Origin: Streptomyces sp. FIT100
Lineage (GTDB): Bacteria > Actinomycetota > Actinomycetes > Streptomycetales > Streptomycetaceae
Direction of reading: 5' to 3'
NCBI RefSeq assembly: GCF_024584805.1
Contig: NZ_CP075715.1
Location: forward strand, 496,001-560,000
DNA length: 64,000 bases
Both the position numbers and the translations under genes were made by a program. Shown here one piece after another: positions 43,291 through 52,471 of this stretch (the first letter of the stretch is position 1; the number at the start of each line of letters is the position of its first letter). The notes below the pieces were generated by a model, which was not told the DNA's origin, ran no database searches, and was given only the letters and a program-made list of their open reading frames with translations.

Positions 43291-44219
43291 ATGGGTACTG
43301 ATCACCGCACCCGGTCCGGCATGTCGCCGCTGCCCAGGAAGGGCGCGTGGTGCGCCGGTGGTGCTGCGGCGTCGCTCGCCCTCGTGGTGCTCGGTTTCGC
43401 CGAACCCGCGCTCGCCACCCCGAGCTCGCCGACGGGGCCCACGACCCCGGTACGTGCCACCGGCGGCGACGAGTGCCGGGACGGCAGGAGTGATCACGAT
43501 GGCGCGCCCGGATTCCCGGGTCGCGGCCGCGGAAACGACGACGAGTGCGAGGCCGGACCCGCTGGTCCGCCGGGACCGCAAGGCCCGCAGGGCGACACCG
43601 GGCCGCAAGGCGCGACCGGAGAGGCCGGTCCGCAGGGCACCAGCGGACCGCAGGGCGACACCGGACAAGCAGGTCCACAAGGCGCCGTCGGCCCGGCGGG
43701 ACCGCAGGGCGAGACCGGACCGGCCGGCTCGCAAGGCGCCACCGGACCGCAAGGCGCCACCGGAGAGGCCGGTCCGCAAGGGACCACCGGACCCCAGGGC
43801 GCCACCGGAGAGGCGGGACCGCAAGGGACCACCGGACCCGAGGGCGACACCGGAGAGGCGGGACCGCAAGGGACCACCGGACCCCGGGCGCCACCGGACC
43901 GCAGGGGCCGGAAGCACCGCAACCGATCTTCGGTCAGTTCCTCTCGACCCAGATCGTGCGCGGCGCGACGCTCACGTGTACGAGCATCAACACGACCGTG
44001 ACCACTTCATCGTGCAGCGGGCCGAGGATCAACGGTCTCGACATCCGGCTGGCGGGTATCGAAGCACAGGCCATCTGCTCCGCCGTCACCGGGCAGAGCT
44101 TCAACACGGCGAGCGGAATGGGCGCCGCCGTGAATCCGTACGTCATCTGGAACGGAACGACATGGGCGCTCAGCTCCGCCGGCGCCACTCCGATGCTGAA
44201 CATCAACTGCGATCGTTGA
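43291..44219 (+). pseudogene. Collagen-like (Gly-X-Y) secreted protein, frameshifted
   Basis: ATG at 43291 follows GAGGAG. Signal peptide ([17 protein letters not shown]), then ~100 residues of uninterrupted Gly-X-Y triplets rich in GPQG, GATG and GEAG, then in the next frame a ~90-residue C-terminal domain ([19 protein letters not shown] ... NINCDR) with four Cys. The frame breaks at 43884-43888: other repeat units read CCCCAGGGC, this one CCCCGGGC, a one-base loss. The C-terminal frame is otherwise intact, so the lesion is recent, a sequencing error, or a phase-variable slip site. Intact product would be a surface or secreted trimeric filament of ~308 residues. Confidence 0.8.
43561..43893. 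repeat. Collagen-like coding repeats
   Basis: 9-, 18- and 36-bp degenerate tandem units encoding Gly-X-Y, with near-identical blocks around 43741-43880. Such repetition favours slippage and explains the frameshift within it. Confidence 0.9.
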
Positions 44220-44344
44220 GCCGCGCCGGACGCGGGGGCCGCCCACCCGGTGCGTCCCCCGCGAAGGCAGTCGTGGTGGTGCCGTCGGCCCAATCGAGCG
44301 CGCAGATCTGGTAGCGCGCCGGGATCGCGGGCAGGATCGGTCTT

Positions 44345-45043
44345 GTGCACCTCCTCCACCCCGTCCGTCCCTCACGACTCGATGGTCCGGCTCCCGCTTC
44401 GCCCCGGGAGGCCGTTCGGACCGCCGCAGCCACCGCCGCCGTCGCGGTGGTGCTGATGGTGCTGGTCGTCGGCGGATGGGGACCGCTGGTGGCGCTGGAT
44501 CTCATGGTGGCGCGGGAACTGCACACGTCGGCGCTGGAAGATCCCGGGTTCACGCAGACCAACCGGGTGTTCAGCGACTGGGTGTGGGACCCGTGGACGA
44601 TGCGTGCCCTGATCGCCGCGGTGGTCCTGCTGCTGCTGCTGTGGCGGTCGGCGTGGCTGCCCGCGCTCTGGGTGGCCGCCGCGAGCGCGCTGGGCAGCGC
44701 CGTGCAGCAGGGGCTGAAGTTCCTGGTCGGCCGCGAGCGGCCGTCGTGGTCCGACCCGGTGGATACCGCCGAGTACGCCGCCTTCCCCTCCGGGCACGCC
44801 ATGACGGCGACGGTGACCTGCGGGCTGCTGCTCTGGCTGCTGAGACGGCGCGGCACGAGTCCCCGGGTGTGGCGGGCCGCGGTCGCGGCCGCCGCCGTCA
44901 CGGTGCTCGGCGTGGGCTTCACCCGGCTGTATCTCGGGGTGCACTGGCTCACCGACGTCGTGGCGGGCTGGCTGCTCGGGGTGTGTCTGGTGGCCGTCGC
45001 GGTGGCGTCGTACGACCGGTGGGCCTTGATCTGGAAGCGCTGA
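44345..45043 (+). CDS. PAP2-superfamily membrane phosphatase
   Basis: 232 residues, five to six membrane segments. All three motifs are present: KFLVGRERPSW, PSGHAM and TRLYLGVHWLTDV. Likely acts on phosphatidic acid or polyprenyl pyrophosphate. GTG at 44345. A HAD phosphatase gene follows after 18 bp, so the pair is probably co-transcribed. Confidence 0.9.
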   Translation: MHLLHPVRPSRLDGPAPASPREAVRTAAATAAVAVVLMVLVVGGWGPLVALDLMVARELHTSALEDPGFTQTNRVFSDWVWDPWTMRALIAAVVLLLLLWRSAWLPALWVAAASALGSAVQQGLKFLVGRERPSWSDPVDTAEYAAFPSGHAMTATVTCGLLLWLLRRRGTSPRVWRAAVAAAAVTVLGVGFTRLYLGVHWLTDVVAGWLLGVCLVAVAVASYDRWALIWKR

Positions 45044-45061
45044 CGCCGCGAGGATCTCCGC

Positions 45062-45781
45062 ATGGGGATCAAAGGCGTGCTCTTCGACTTCTCGGGAACG
45101 CTCTTCCGGATCGAACCCGTCACCGCGTGGCTGCGGGCCGCGCCCGACGAGACCGGCGTCCGTGTCGGCAGCGAGGACTTCGAGCGGTACGCGCGCCAAC
45201 TGGACGCCGCGGGGGCGCTGCCCGGCGGATCCGACCCGCTGCGGGTCCCGGCGCCGCTGGCCGAGCTGTGGTCCACCCGTGACGAGGACGCCGGTCGGCA
45301 CCGCGCGGCCTACATCGGGCTCGCGCGCCGGGTCGAGCTTCCCGACCCGCGGCTGTACGACGTGCTGTACGAGCGGCACAAGACGCCGCCCGCCTGGCGG
45401 CCGTACCCGGACGCGGCGGAGGTGCTCGGCGGGCTGCGGCGGCGCGGCGTGGGGGTCGCGGTGGTCAGCAACATCGGCTGGGATCCGCGGCCGGTCTTCC
45501 GGGCACACGGGCTGGACGTGTACGTGGACGCGTACGTCCTGTCGTACCGCCACGGTGTGCAGAAGCCGGACACACGGCTGTTCCGGGCGGGCTGCGAGGC
45601 GCTGGGACACGATCCGCGGAACGTGCTGATGGTGGGCGACGACCGGTATGCGGACGGCGGCGCGGCCAGGCTGGGCTGCGCAGTGCACTTCGTGGACCGG
45701 CTGCCGGTGGACGAAAGGCCGGAGGGACTGCGTCCGGTCCTGGCGCTCGTCGATGCGGCACCGATCCGGCCGCAGGCATGA
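45062..45781 (+). CDS. HAD-family hydrolase
   Basis: 239 residues. Motif I is DFSGTLF: nucleophile Asp9 is present but the usual +2 Asp is Ser, which can redirect the enzyme from phosphatase to other HAD chemistry or weaken it. Motif II VVSN, motif III KPDTRLF, motif IV VGDDRYAD. ATG at 45062 with GAGG. In operon with PAP2. A 16-bp hairpin follows. Confidence 0.9.
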   Translation: MGIKGVLFDFSGTLFRIEPVTAWLRAAPDETGVRVGSEDFERYARQLDAAGALPGGSDPLRVPAPLAELWSTRDEDAGRHRAAYIGLARRVELPDPRLYDVLYERHKTPPAWRPYPDAAEVLGGLRRRGVGVAVVSNIGWDPRPVFRAHGLDVYVDAYVLSYRHGVQKPDTRLFRAGCEALGHDPRNVLMVGDDRYADGGAARLGCAVHFVDRLPVDERPEGLRPVLALVDAAPIRPQA

Positions 45782-45808
45782 CGAGGTCGTGAAACACGCA
45801 TGACGAAG

Positions 45809-45849
45809 CTGCCCGGCCGGGCGATCCCCCGCGTCGCCCGGCCGGGCAG
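45809..45849. terminator. 16-bp perfect hairpin
   Basis: CTGCCCGGCCGGGCGA, a 9-nt loop, then the exact complement, 28 bp after the HAD stop. Confidence 0.85.
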
Positions 45850-45899
45850 TCACCCCCGCTGACCAGGCACAACAGCGCCGTTCAGCGGTACGCGCCGAG

Positions 45900-45919
45900 T
45901 ATACTGGCTCCGAGCCAGT
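45900..45919 (+). promoter_or_regulatory. -10 box TATACT and operator of the TetR gene
   Basis: TATACT (45900-45905) overlaps the 17-bp perfect dyad ACTGGCTC-C-GAGCCAGT (45903-45919), which ends 17 bp before the TetR ATG. A classic autorepression layout. No clear -35 seen. Confidence 0.75.
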
Positions 45920-45936
45920 CAACGCAGGAGTCAAGC

Positions 45937-46584
45937 ATGTCCCCGCGGAGCCCATCGGTCAACGAAGAACTCCGCCGGCGTTCCCGCGAGCGTCTTCTCC
46001 AGGCGACCGTGGACCTCGTCGGAGAGCGCGGCTACGAGGCGACGACCCTGGGCGACATCGCCGACCGCGCGGGCTCGGCGCGCGGTCTGGTCTCGTACTA
46101 CTTCGCCGGCAAGCGGCAGCTCTTCCAGTCCGCCGTCCACCGGTTGATGCATCTGACGCTCGAAGCGGCGCTGGAGCGCGAACCGCGCACGGACGACGGC
46201 CGGGAGCGGCTGGCACGGGCGGTCGACGCGGTGCTGGGGCTGGCCGTGGACCGGCCGGTGCTGATGCGGGCGCACATGGCCGGGATCCTTCAGGCCGAGG
46301 GGTTCGTCCGGTGTCCGGAGCAGCAGCGGCTGGCGTTTCTGCTGCGCGACACGGTCGAGCGCTACGGCTCGCAGGACGTGGACGCCGACTATCCGCTGCT
46401 GCGCGCGCTGTTGATGGGCGCGGTCTTCGCGGTGGCGCTGCCGGGGGCGCCGATGCCGCGGGAGCGGCTGCGGGCCGAGCTGTTCCAGCGGTACGGTCTC
46501 GCCTGGGAGCAGGGCGCACCCCCGGCCTCGGGTGTCACGCCGGACGCACTCCCCGGTGCCCCCGTTCGTCCCGCCGGGCGGTGA
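45937..46584 (+). CDS. TetR-family regulator
   Basis: 215 residues. Helix-turn-helix ~36-60 (TTLGDIADRAGSARGLVSYYFAGKRQLF). ATG at 45937 with GCAGGAG. It likely represses itself through the dyad overlapping its promoter. Other targets are not visible; the neighbours on both sides are separated by strong terminators. The C-terminal codons form one arm of a 20-bp stem-loop. Confidence 0.9.
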   Translation: MSPRSPSVNEELRRRSRERLLQATVDLVGERGYEATTLGDIADRAGSARGLVSYYFAGKRQLFQSAVHRLMHLTLEAALEREPRTDDGRERLARAVDAVLGLAVDRPVLMRAHMAGILQAEGFVRCPEQQRLAFLLRDTVERYGSQDVDADYPLLRALLMGAVFAVALPGAPMPRERLRAELFQRYGLAWEQGAPPASGVTPDALPGAPVRPAGR

Positions 46585-46605
46585 GCCGCCCGGCGGGACG
46601 AACGG
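46562..46605. terminator. 20-bp perfect bidirectional terminator hairpin
   Basis: CCGTTCGTCCCGCCGGGCGG, a TGAG loop and the exact complement. The TetR stop codon TGA (46582-46584) is the loop. It lies between convergent genes 45 bp apart and probably ends both. Confidence 0.9.
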
Positions 46606-46629
46606 TGCCCATACGGGCACGGACGACGG

Positions 46630-48144
46630 TCAGTCGCGGTCGAAGTCGTCGAAGTAGTCCGGCTGCGTCTGCACGTTGAGCTCGTGCATCCGCACCCGCT
46701 TCGCCTGGTCGGTGCGACGGTCGTCGAGCTTCAGCACGTCGAAGCCCTTGGCGATGTCGTTCGAGTAGATGTAGCCGTTGTAGTAGTACGCCGACCACGA
46801 GCCGCCCGTGGCGAGGGCGGTGGTGGAGAGCGGGCCACGCTCGAAGTAGGCGATCTCCCGGGGCTTGCGGGAGTCGGTGAACTCCCAGACCGAGATGCCG
46901 CCCTGGTACCAGGCCTGGACCATGATGTCGCGGCCCCTGACCGGGATCAGCGAGCCGTTGTGGGCCACGCAGTTCTCGGTCGCCGCCTGGTGACGGTCGA
47001 TCTTGTAGTAGCTGCGGAAGACAAGCTTGCGCTTGTCACCCTTGCCGACGATGTCGTAGATGCCGTCGGCACCGCGGTTCGGACCGATCTCCGCGTTGCA
47101 GGTGGCACCGGAGCCGCCGCCGAGCTCGTCGGTGAAGACGACCTTGTTGGCGCCCTGGTTGAAGGTCGCCGAGTGCCAGAAGGCGAAGTTGACGTTGTCC
47201 TGGACCCGGTCGATGACCCTGGGGCGCTCGGGGTCGTCGATGTCGAACAGGATGCCGTCACCCATGCAGGCGCCCGCCGCGAGGTCCTTCGAGGGCAGCA
47301 CGGTGATGTCATGGCAGCCGGTCGTCTTGGAGACGCCCGGGTTCGTCGGGCCGCCGGGGTTTCCGCCGCCGTCCGGGCCCTCGCCCGGGAACAGCACGGG
47401 GAAGCCCACGAGCGCGGCCTTCTCGGGGGCGTACCGCGGCACCTTGATGACGGAGATTCCGTCGTGCGGCGGCTGGCAGTCCGGGAACGTCGCGTTCGGC
47501 GAGTACGAGGAGACGTAGACGTAGACGTTGCGGCGTTCGGGCACCAGGGTGTGCGTGTGCGATCCGCAGGCGGTCTCGACGGCAGCGACGTACTTCGGGT
47601 TGCGCTTGTCGCTGATGTCGAAGATCTTCATGCCCTCCCAGGAGGACTTCTCCGTCGCGGGCTGCGTGGTGCTGCTGCAGGAGTTGTCGCTGCGCGAGGA
47701 GTCGGTGGAGAGGAAGAGCAGGTTCCCGGAGACGGAGATGTCGTTCTGCGATCCGGGGCACAGGACCTGGGCGACGGTCTTCGGGGCCTTCGGGTTGCTG
47801 ATGTCGAAGATCCGGAAGCCGTCGTAGTTGCCGGCGAAGGCGTACCTGCCCTGGAATGCCAGGTCCGAGTTGGTGCCCGGGAGCGCCTCCTTGGGGATGT
47901 TGACGAGGTGCTCGATGTTGTCGCTGTGGACGATCTCGTCCACGCCCGGTATCTCGCCGTTCGCCACGGCCGACGACGCCTCGGCGCGCTGGGCCGAGGA
48001 GAGCTTCCCCTGGGTCGGGGCGTCTCCCGGGTCGGGGATGGCGGCCGCGGGTGCAGCCGTCAGCAGTGTGGCGAGCAGTCCGGCCGCGGCCGCCGCCACG
48101 CCGAGGTGTCTGCGCCGCACGCGGGTGTTGTGCAAGGAGATCAC
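46630..48144 (-). CDS. Secreted LVIVD-repeat beta-propeller protein
   Basis: 504 residues. Signal peptide (GVAAAAAGLLATLLTAAPAAA), then LVIVD-type repeats such as FRIFDISNPKAPKTV, MKIFDISDKRNPKYV, LFDIDDPERPRVID and ISVWEFTDSRKPREI, each a propeller blade. Cys pairs (CPGS, NSCSS, ACGS, DCQP) suggest disulfides. Extracellular, role unknown. GTG at 48144 with GGGAGG; the ATG at 48171 is an alternative. Divergent from a DUF305 lipoprotein. Confidence 0.88.
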   Translation of the reverse strand: MISLHNTRVRRRHLGVAAAAAGLLATLLTAAPAAAIPDPGDAPTQGKLSSAQRAEASSAVANGEIPGVDEIVHSDNIEHLVNIPKEALPGTNSDLAFQGRYAFAGNYDGFRIFDISNPKAPKTVAQVLCPGSQNDISVSGNLLFLSTDSSRSDNSCSSTTQPATEKSSWEGMKIFDISDKRNPKYVAAVETACGSHTHTLVPERRNVYVYVSSYSPNATFPDCQPPHDGISVIKVPRYAPEKAALVGFPVLFPGEGPDGGGNPGGPTNPGVSKTTGCHDITVLPSKDLAAGACMGDGILFDIDDPERPRVIDRVQDNVNFAFWHSATFNQGANKVVFTDELGGGSGATCNAEIGPNRGADGIYDIVGKGDKRKLVFRSYYKIDRHQAATENCVAHNGSLIPVRGRDIMVQAWYQGGISVWEFTDSRKPREIAYFERGPLSTTALATGGSWSAYYYNGYIYSNDIAKGFDVLKLDDRRTDQAKRVRMHELNVQTQPDYFDDFDRD

Positions 48145-48216
48145 TGCGTCCTCCCTTGTCTCCGTTCGCATTTGAACGGTTCATGGATCCCGGCAGTATG
48201 GTCCTTTGCATGCCCA

Positions 48217-48231
48217 TTCCAACAGATGGAA
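48217..48231. promoter_or_regulatory. Dyad TTCCA-N5-TGGAA in a divergent promoter
   Basis: Lies between the LVIVD and DUF305 genes. On the minus strand it contains TTGGAA, with ATACTG 17-18 bp downstream, a plausible promoter for the LVIVD gene. Confidence 0.4.
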
Positions 48232-48320
48232 ACAGAGCCGTAATGAAAGTTTTTGATCACTGAGCCGTGCAACCGTGCTACTACGATCACCGACACCCCC
48301 AAGTACCGCAGGAGATTGCT

Positions 48321-49016
48321 GTGTTGCTGCCCCGTAGATCACGTTCTGTCCGCAGATCCGCCCTGGTCGCATGGGTCTCGGTCGCCGTACTCACCCTGGG
48401 CGCCTGCGAGTCGGGGTCCGGTGACGGCTCCGGTGACGGCAAGGCGGCGGCGAAGGACGGCGGCGCGCCGGCCGTGGTCGCACCCGGCAAGCCGGGAGAA
48501 CCGGCCAGGACGCTGTCGCCGGAGGAGGCCAAGAAGGAACTGCCGGACAACAGCCCCAACTCCGCGGACCACTCCTATGTCCAGATGATGATTACCCATC
48601 ACCACCAGGCCCTGGAGATGACGTCGCTCGTTCCGGACCGCGCTGCCGGGGACCCCGTGAAGCGGCTCGCCGAGCGCATCAGGGCGGCGCAGCAGCCGGA
48701 GATCGGCGCGATGGAGGGATGGCTGAAAAGCAACGGTGGCGGAAAGGACGACGGCTCGGGGAAGAGCGGTCACGACGCCCATAAGCACGGGGTGATGCCC
48801 GGCATGGCCACCGAGGCGCAGCTGGCCCAGCTGCGCGCGGCGAAGGGCCGGGCCTTCGACGAGCTCTTCCTGAAGCTGATGATCACCCATCACGAGGGGG
48901 CTCTCACGATGGCGTCGGGGGTGCTCTCCGAGGGCAACAACGTCCAGGTGGAGGAGATGGCCAACGACGTGGTCGCCCAGCAGACGGCGGAGATCAGCCG
49001 TATGCGCGCGATGTGA
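48321..49016 (+). CDS. DUF305 lipoprotein
   Basis: 231 residues. Lipobox LTLGAC (Cys29). Two copies of the DUF305 ferritin-like helical motif: SYVQMMITHHHQALEM and LFLKLMITHHEGALTM, with paired His that probably bind metal, linked by a His/Gly-rich segment (GKSGHDAHKHGVMPGM). Anchored outside the membrane; metal handling is inferred. GTG at 48321 with GCAGGAG. Confidence 0.88.
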   Translation: MLLPRRSRSVRRSALVAWVSVAVLTLGACESGSGDGSGDGKAAAKDGGAPAVVAPGKPGEPARTLSPEEAKKELPDNSPNSADHSYVQMMITHHHQALEMTSLVPDRAAGDPVKRLAERIRAAQQPEIGAMEGWLKSNGGGKDDGSGKSGHDAHKHGVMPGMATEAQLAQLRAAKGRAFDELFLKLMITHHEGALTMASGVLSEGNNVQVEEMANDVVAQQTAEISRMRAM

Positions 49017-50747
<1,731 letters not shown>

Positions 50748-50835
50748 CCCTTCCGGGGCCGGCCGGGGTACGGCTGCCGCCGGTGGGTGGGCCGGGCGCC
50801 CGGTGCGCGGCGCACAGTGGCCCCGCGCGGGGCGG

Positions 50836-51186
50836 CTATGCCGTGCCGAGTCGGCCCGCCTCGCGGGCGGCCGCGGCGAGGACGCTGTCGAGGAGGCCCG
50901 GGAAGAGCGCGCCGAGGTCGTCGCGCCGCAGGCAGTTCATCTTCGCCGTTCCGCGGTAGATCTGCCGGATCACCCCGCTCTCCCGCAGCACGCGGAAGTG
51001 GTGCGTGGTCGTCGACTTGGTGACGGGCAGCTCGAAGTCCGAGCAGGACAGCTCCTCGGACGCGGTCGCGAGCTCCCGCACCACCCGCAGCCGCATCGGG
51101 TCGGAGAGCGCGTGGAGCACGCCCTCCAGGCGGATCTCGTCACGGGCGGGGTGGGCGAGGGCGCGCGGGCTGGTCGCGGTGGTCAC
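50836..51186 (-). CDS. ArsR-family regulator, probable thiol/electrophile sensor
   Basis: 116 residues, winged helix: LHALSDPMRLRVVRELA, then SCSDFELPVTKSTTTHHFRVLRESGVIRQI (recognition helix) and YRGTAKMNCLRRDDL. Two Cys (in ELSCSDF and KMNCLRR) are candidates for redox or electrophile sensing; there is no classical CxC metal site. GTG at 51186 with GGAG. Its promoter holds the dyad TACGA-N6-TCGTA also found twice before the OYE gene. Confidence 0.9.
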   Translation of the reverse strand: MTTATSPRALAHPARDEIRLEGVLHALSDPMRLRVVRELATASEELSCSDFELPVTKSTTTHHFRVLRESGVIRQIYRGTAKMNCLRRDDLGALFPGLLDSVLAAAAREAGRLGTA

Positions 51187-51216
51187 AGCGGCTCCACTTC
51201 TCCGGGGGCTCCATCG

Positions 51217-51232
51217 TACGAGATCCGTCGTA
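51217..51232. promoter_or_regulatory. ArsR operator, TACGA-N6-TCGTA
   Basis: Perfect 5-bp arms, 6-bp spacer, 31-46 bp upstream of the ArsR GTG. Same motif and spacing as 52380-52395 and 52414-52429. Confidence 0.75.
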
Positions 51233-51314
51233 GTTGCTGCCCCGGATGGGAGGAGCGGCCCGCGCAGGCGGGACAGCTGCGGTGCCCGCGCCGCGGGCAC
51301 CGCACAGCGGGCGG

Positions 51315-51728
51315 CTACTCGACGACGAGCTCGACCGGGATGTTGCCGCGGGTCGCCTTGGAGTACGGGCAGACCTGGTGGGCCTGCTTCACCAGCAGCT
51401 GCCCCGTCTCGCCCTCCAGCGCCTGCGGCAGCTCGACGCGGAGCGTCACGGCCAGGCCGAAGCCGCCGTCCTCGTCCTTGCCGATGCCGACCTCGGCGGT
51501 CACCGAGATCTCGCCGGTGTCGACCTTCGCCTGCCGGCCGACGAGGCCGAGCGCGCTCGCGAAGCAGGCGGCGTAGCCGGCCGCGAAGAGCTGCTCCGGG
51601 TTGGTGCCCTCGCCGCTGCCGCCCAGGGCGGTGGGAGCGGCGAGCGGAAGGTCGAGTCGGCCGTCGGAGCTGACGGCACGGCCGTCACGGCCGTTGGCGG
51701 TGGCGACCGCGGTGTACAGCGCGTTCAT
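51315..51728 (-). CDS. ohr: Organic hydroperoxide resistance protein
   Basis: 137 residues, canonical Ohr length. Peroxidatic Cys55 in GYAACF and resolving Cys120 in HQVCPYS, both conserved; GTNPEQLFAAGYAACF is the family signature. Thiol peroxidase for organic hydroperoxides, reduced by lipoyl dithiol in known members. ATG at 51728. Divergent from ohrR, with the OhrR box between. Confidence 0.97.
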   Translation of the reverse strand: MNALYTAVATANGRDGRAVSSDGRLDLPLAAPTALGGSGEGTNPEQLFAAGYAACFASALGLVGRQAKVDTGEISVTAEVGIGKDEDGGFGLAVTLRVELPQALEGETGQLLVKQAHQVCPYSKATRGNIPVELVVE

Positions 51729-51774
51729 CGGTTCATCCCTCTGTCGGTGTGGTTGGTCAGACATGAGTACAGCA

Positions 51775-51789
51775 CACAATTTAATTGTG
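51775..51789. promoter_or_regulatory. OhrR box CACAATT-T-AATTGTG
   Basis: Perfect 15-bp palindrome in the 99-bp ohr-ohrR gap. It matches the AT-rich TACAATT/AATTGTA-type sites bound by OhrR (MarR family) and stands out in this GC-rich DNA. Confidence 0.85.
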
Positions 51790-51827
51790 CACAACTGAAT
51801 GATGCCCGAACAGGTACCCTGGACACC

Positions 51828-52340
51828 ATGAAGACGACACCGGACGCGACGCCGGACGGGGAGATCCTCCGCCTCGACCACCAGATCTGCTTCTCGCTCC
51901 ACGCGGCCTCGCGTGCCTTCAACGGCGTCTACCGGACGGTCCTCAAGGACCTCGGGATCACCTATCCGCAGTACCTGGCGATGCTGGTGCTCTGGGAGCA
52001 CGGCGAGCTGCCGGTCAAGACGATCGGGGCCCGGCTGCGCCTGGACTCGGGCACGCTCTCGCCGCTGCTCAAGCGGCTGGAGGCGCTCGGCCTCGTGGAG
52101 CGCAGGCGCAGCGCGGAGGACGAGCGGTCGGTCACCGTCAGGCCGACCGCACAGGGCGTCGCCCTGCGCGAGCAGGCCGCCCTGGTGCCGCGCAGGATCG
52201 CCGCCGCCACCGGACTGACCCTCGCGGAGATGGGAGACCTCCAGGAGCGGCTCACCGCACTGACGGCCAAGCTCGACGGCGCCGACCCGGAGTACGAGCC
52301 GTCGGCGGGGTGCGCGGGCGGACAGGACCCACTGGACTGA
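51828..52340 (+). CDS. ohrR: MarR-family organic hydroperoxide sensor OhrR
   Basis: 170 residues. The reactive Cys21 in HQICFSLHAASRAF is the conserved peroxide-sensing residue. Winged helix with GARLRLDSGTLSPLLKRLEALGLVERRR. Represses ohr until oxidised. ATG at 51828. The C-terminal ~20 residues are non-conserved and contain an extra Cys that could serve as a resolving partner, which is speculative. Confidence 0.95.
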   Translation: MKTTPDATPDGEILRLDHQICFSLHAASRAFNGVYRTVLKDLGITYPQYLAMLVLWEHGELPVKTIGARLRLDSGTLSPLLKRLEALGLVERRRSAEDERSVTVRPTAQGVALREQAALVPRRIAAATGLTLAEMGDLQERLTALTAKLDGADPEYEPSAGCAGGQDPLD

Positions 52341-52379
52341 CGCGCTGGACCGACGGGCCTGGCCCGACGCGGGACTTTG

Positions 52380-52395
52380 TACGAGAGTTCTCGTA
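52380..52395. promoter_or_regulatory. ArsR-type operator A at the OYE promoter
   Basis: TACGA-GAGTTC-TCGTA, just upstream of and touching the TTGACA -35 box (52398-52403). Confidence 0.75.
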
Positions 52396-52397
52396 GT

Positions 52398-52428
52398 TTG
52401 ACAGCCACCGTATTACGATGGCTATCGT
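52398..52428 (+). promoter_or_regulatory. OYE gene promoter
   Basis: Consensus -35 TTGACA (52398-52403) and a -10-like TATCGT (52423-52428) with a 19-bp spacer. Operators flank it: site A abuts the -35, site B covers the -10. Strong in form and easily repressed. Confidence 0.6.
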
Positions 52429-52429
52429 A
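52414..52429. promoter_or_regulatory. ArsR-type operator B at the OYE promoter
   Basis: TACGA-TGGCTA-TCGTA, overlapping the -10 box; its centre is 34 bp from site A. Third occurrence of the motif in 1.2 kb. Confidence 0.75.
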
Positions 52430-52471
52430 CGAGTGGCACTTTCCCCGTGCATCCCGTGAATGGAGTCCGCC

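Noticed and set aside
43545..44219. Independent gene encoding the collagen-like C-terminal domain
   Set aside because: The frame has no signal peptide or credible start. Its N-terminal part is a shifted reading of the Gly-X-Y repeats. It is better explained as the continuation of the gene at 43291 after a one-base deletion.
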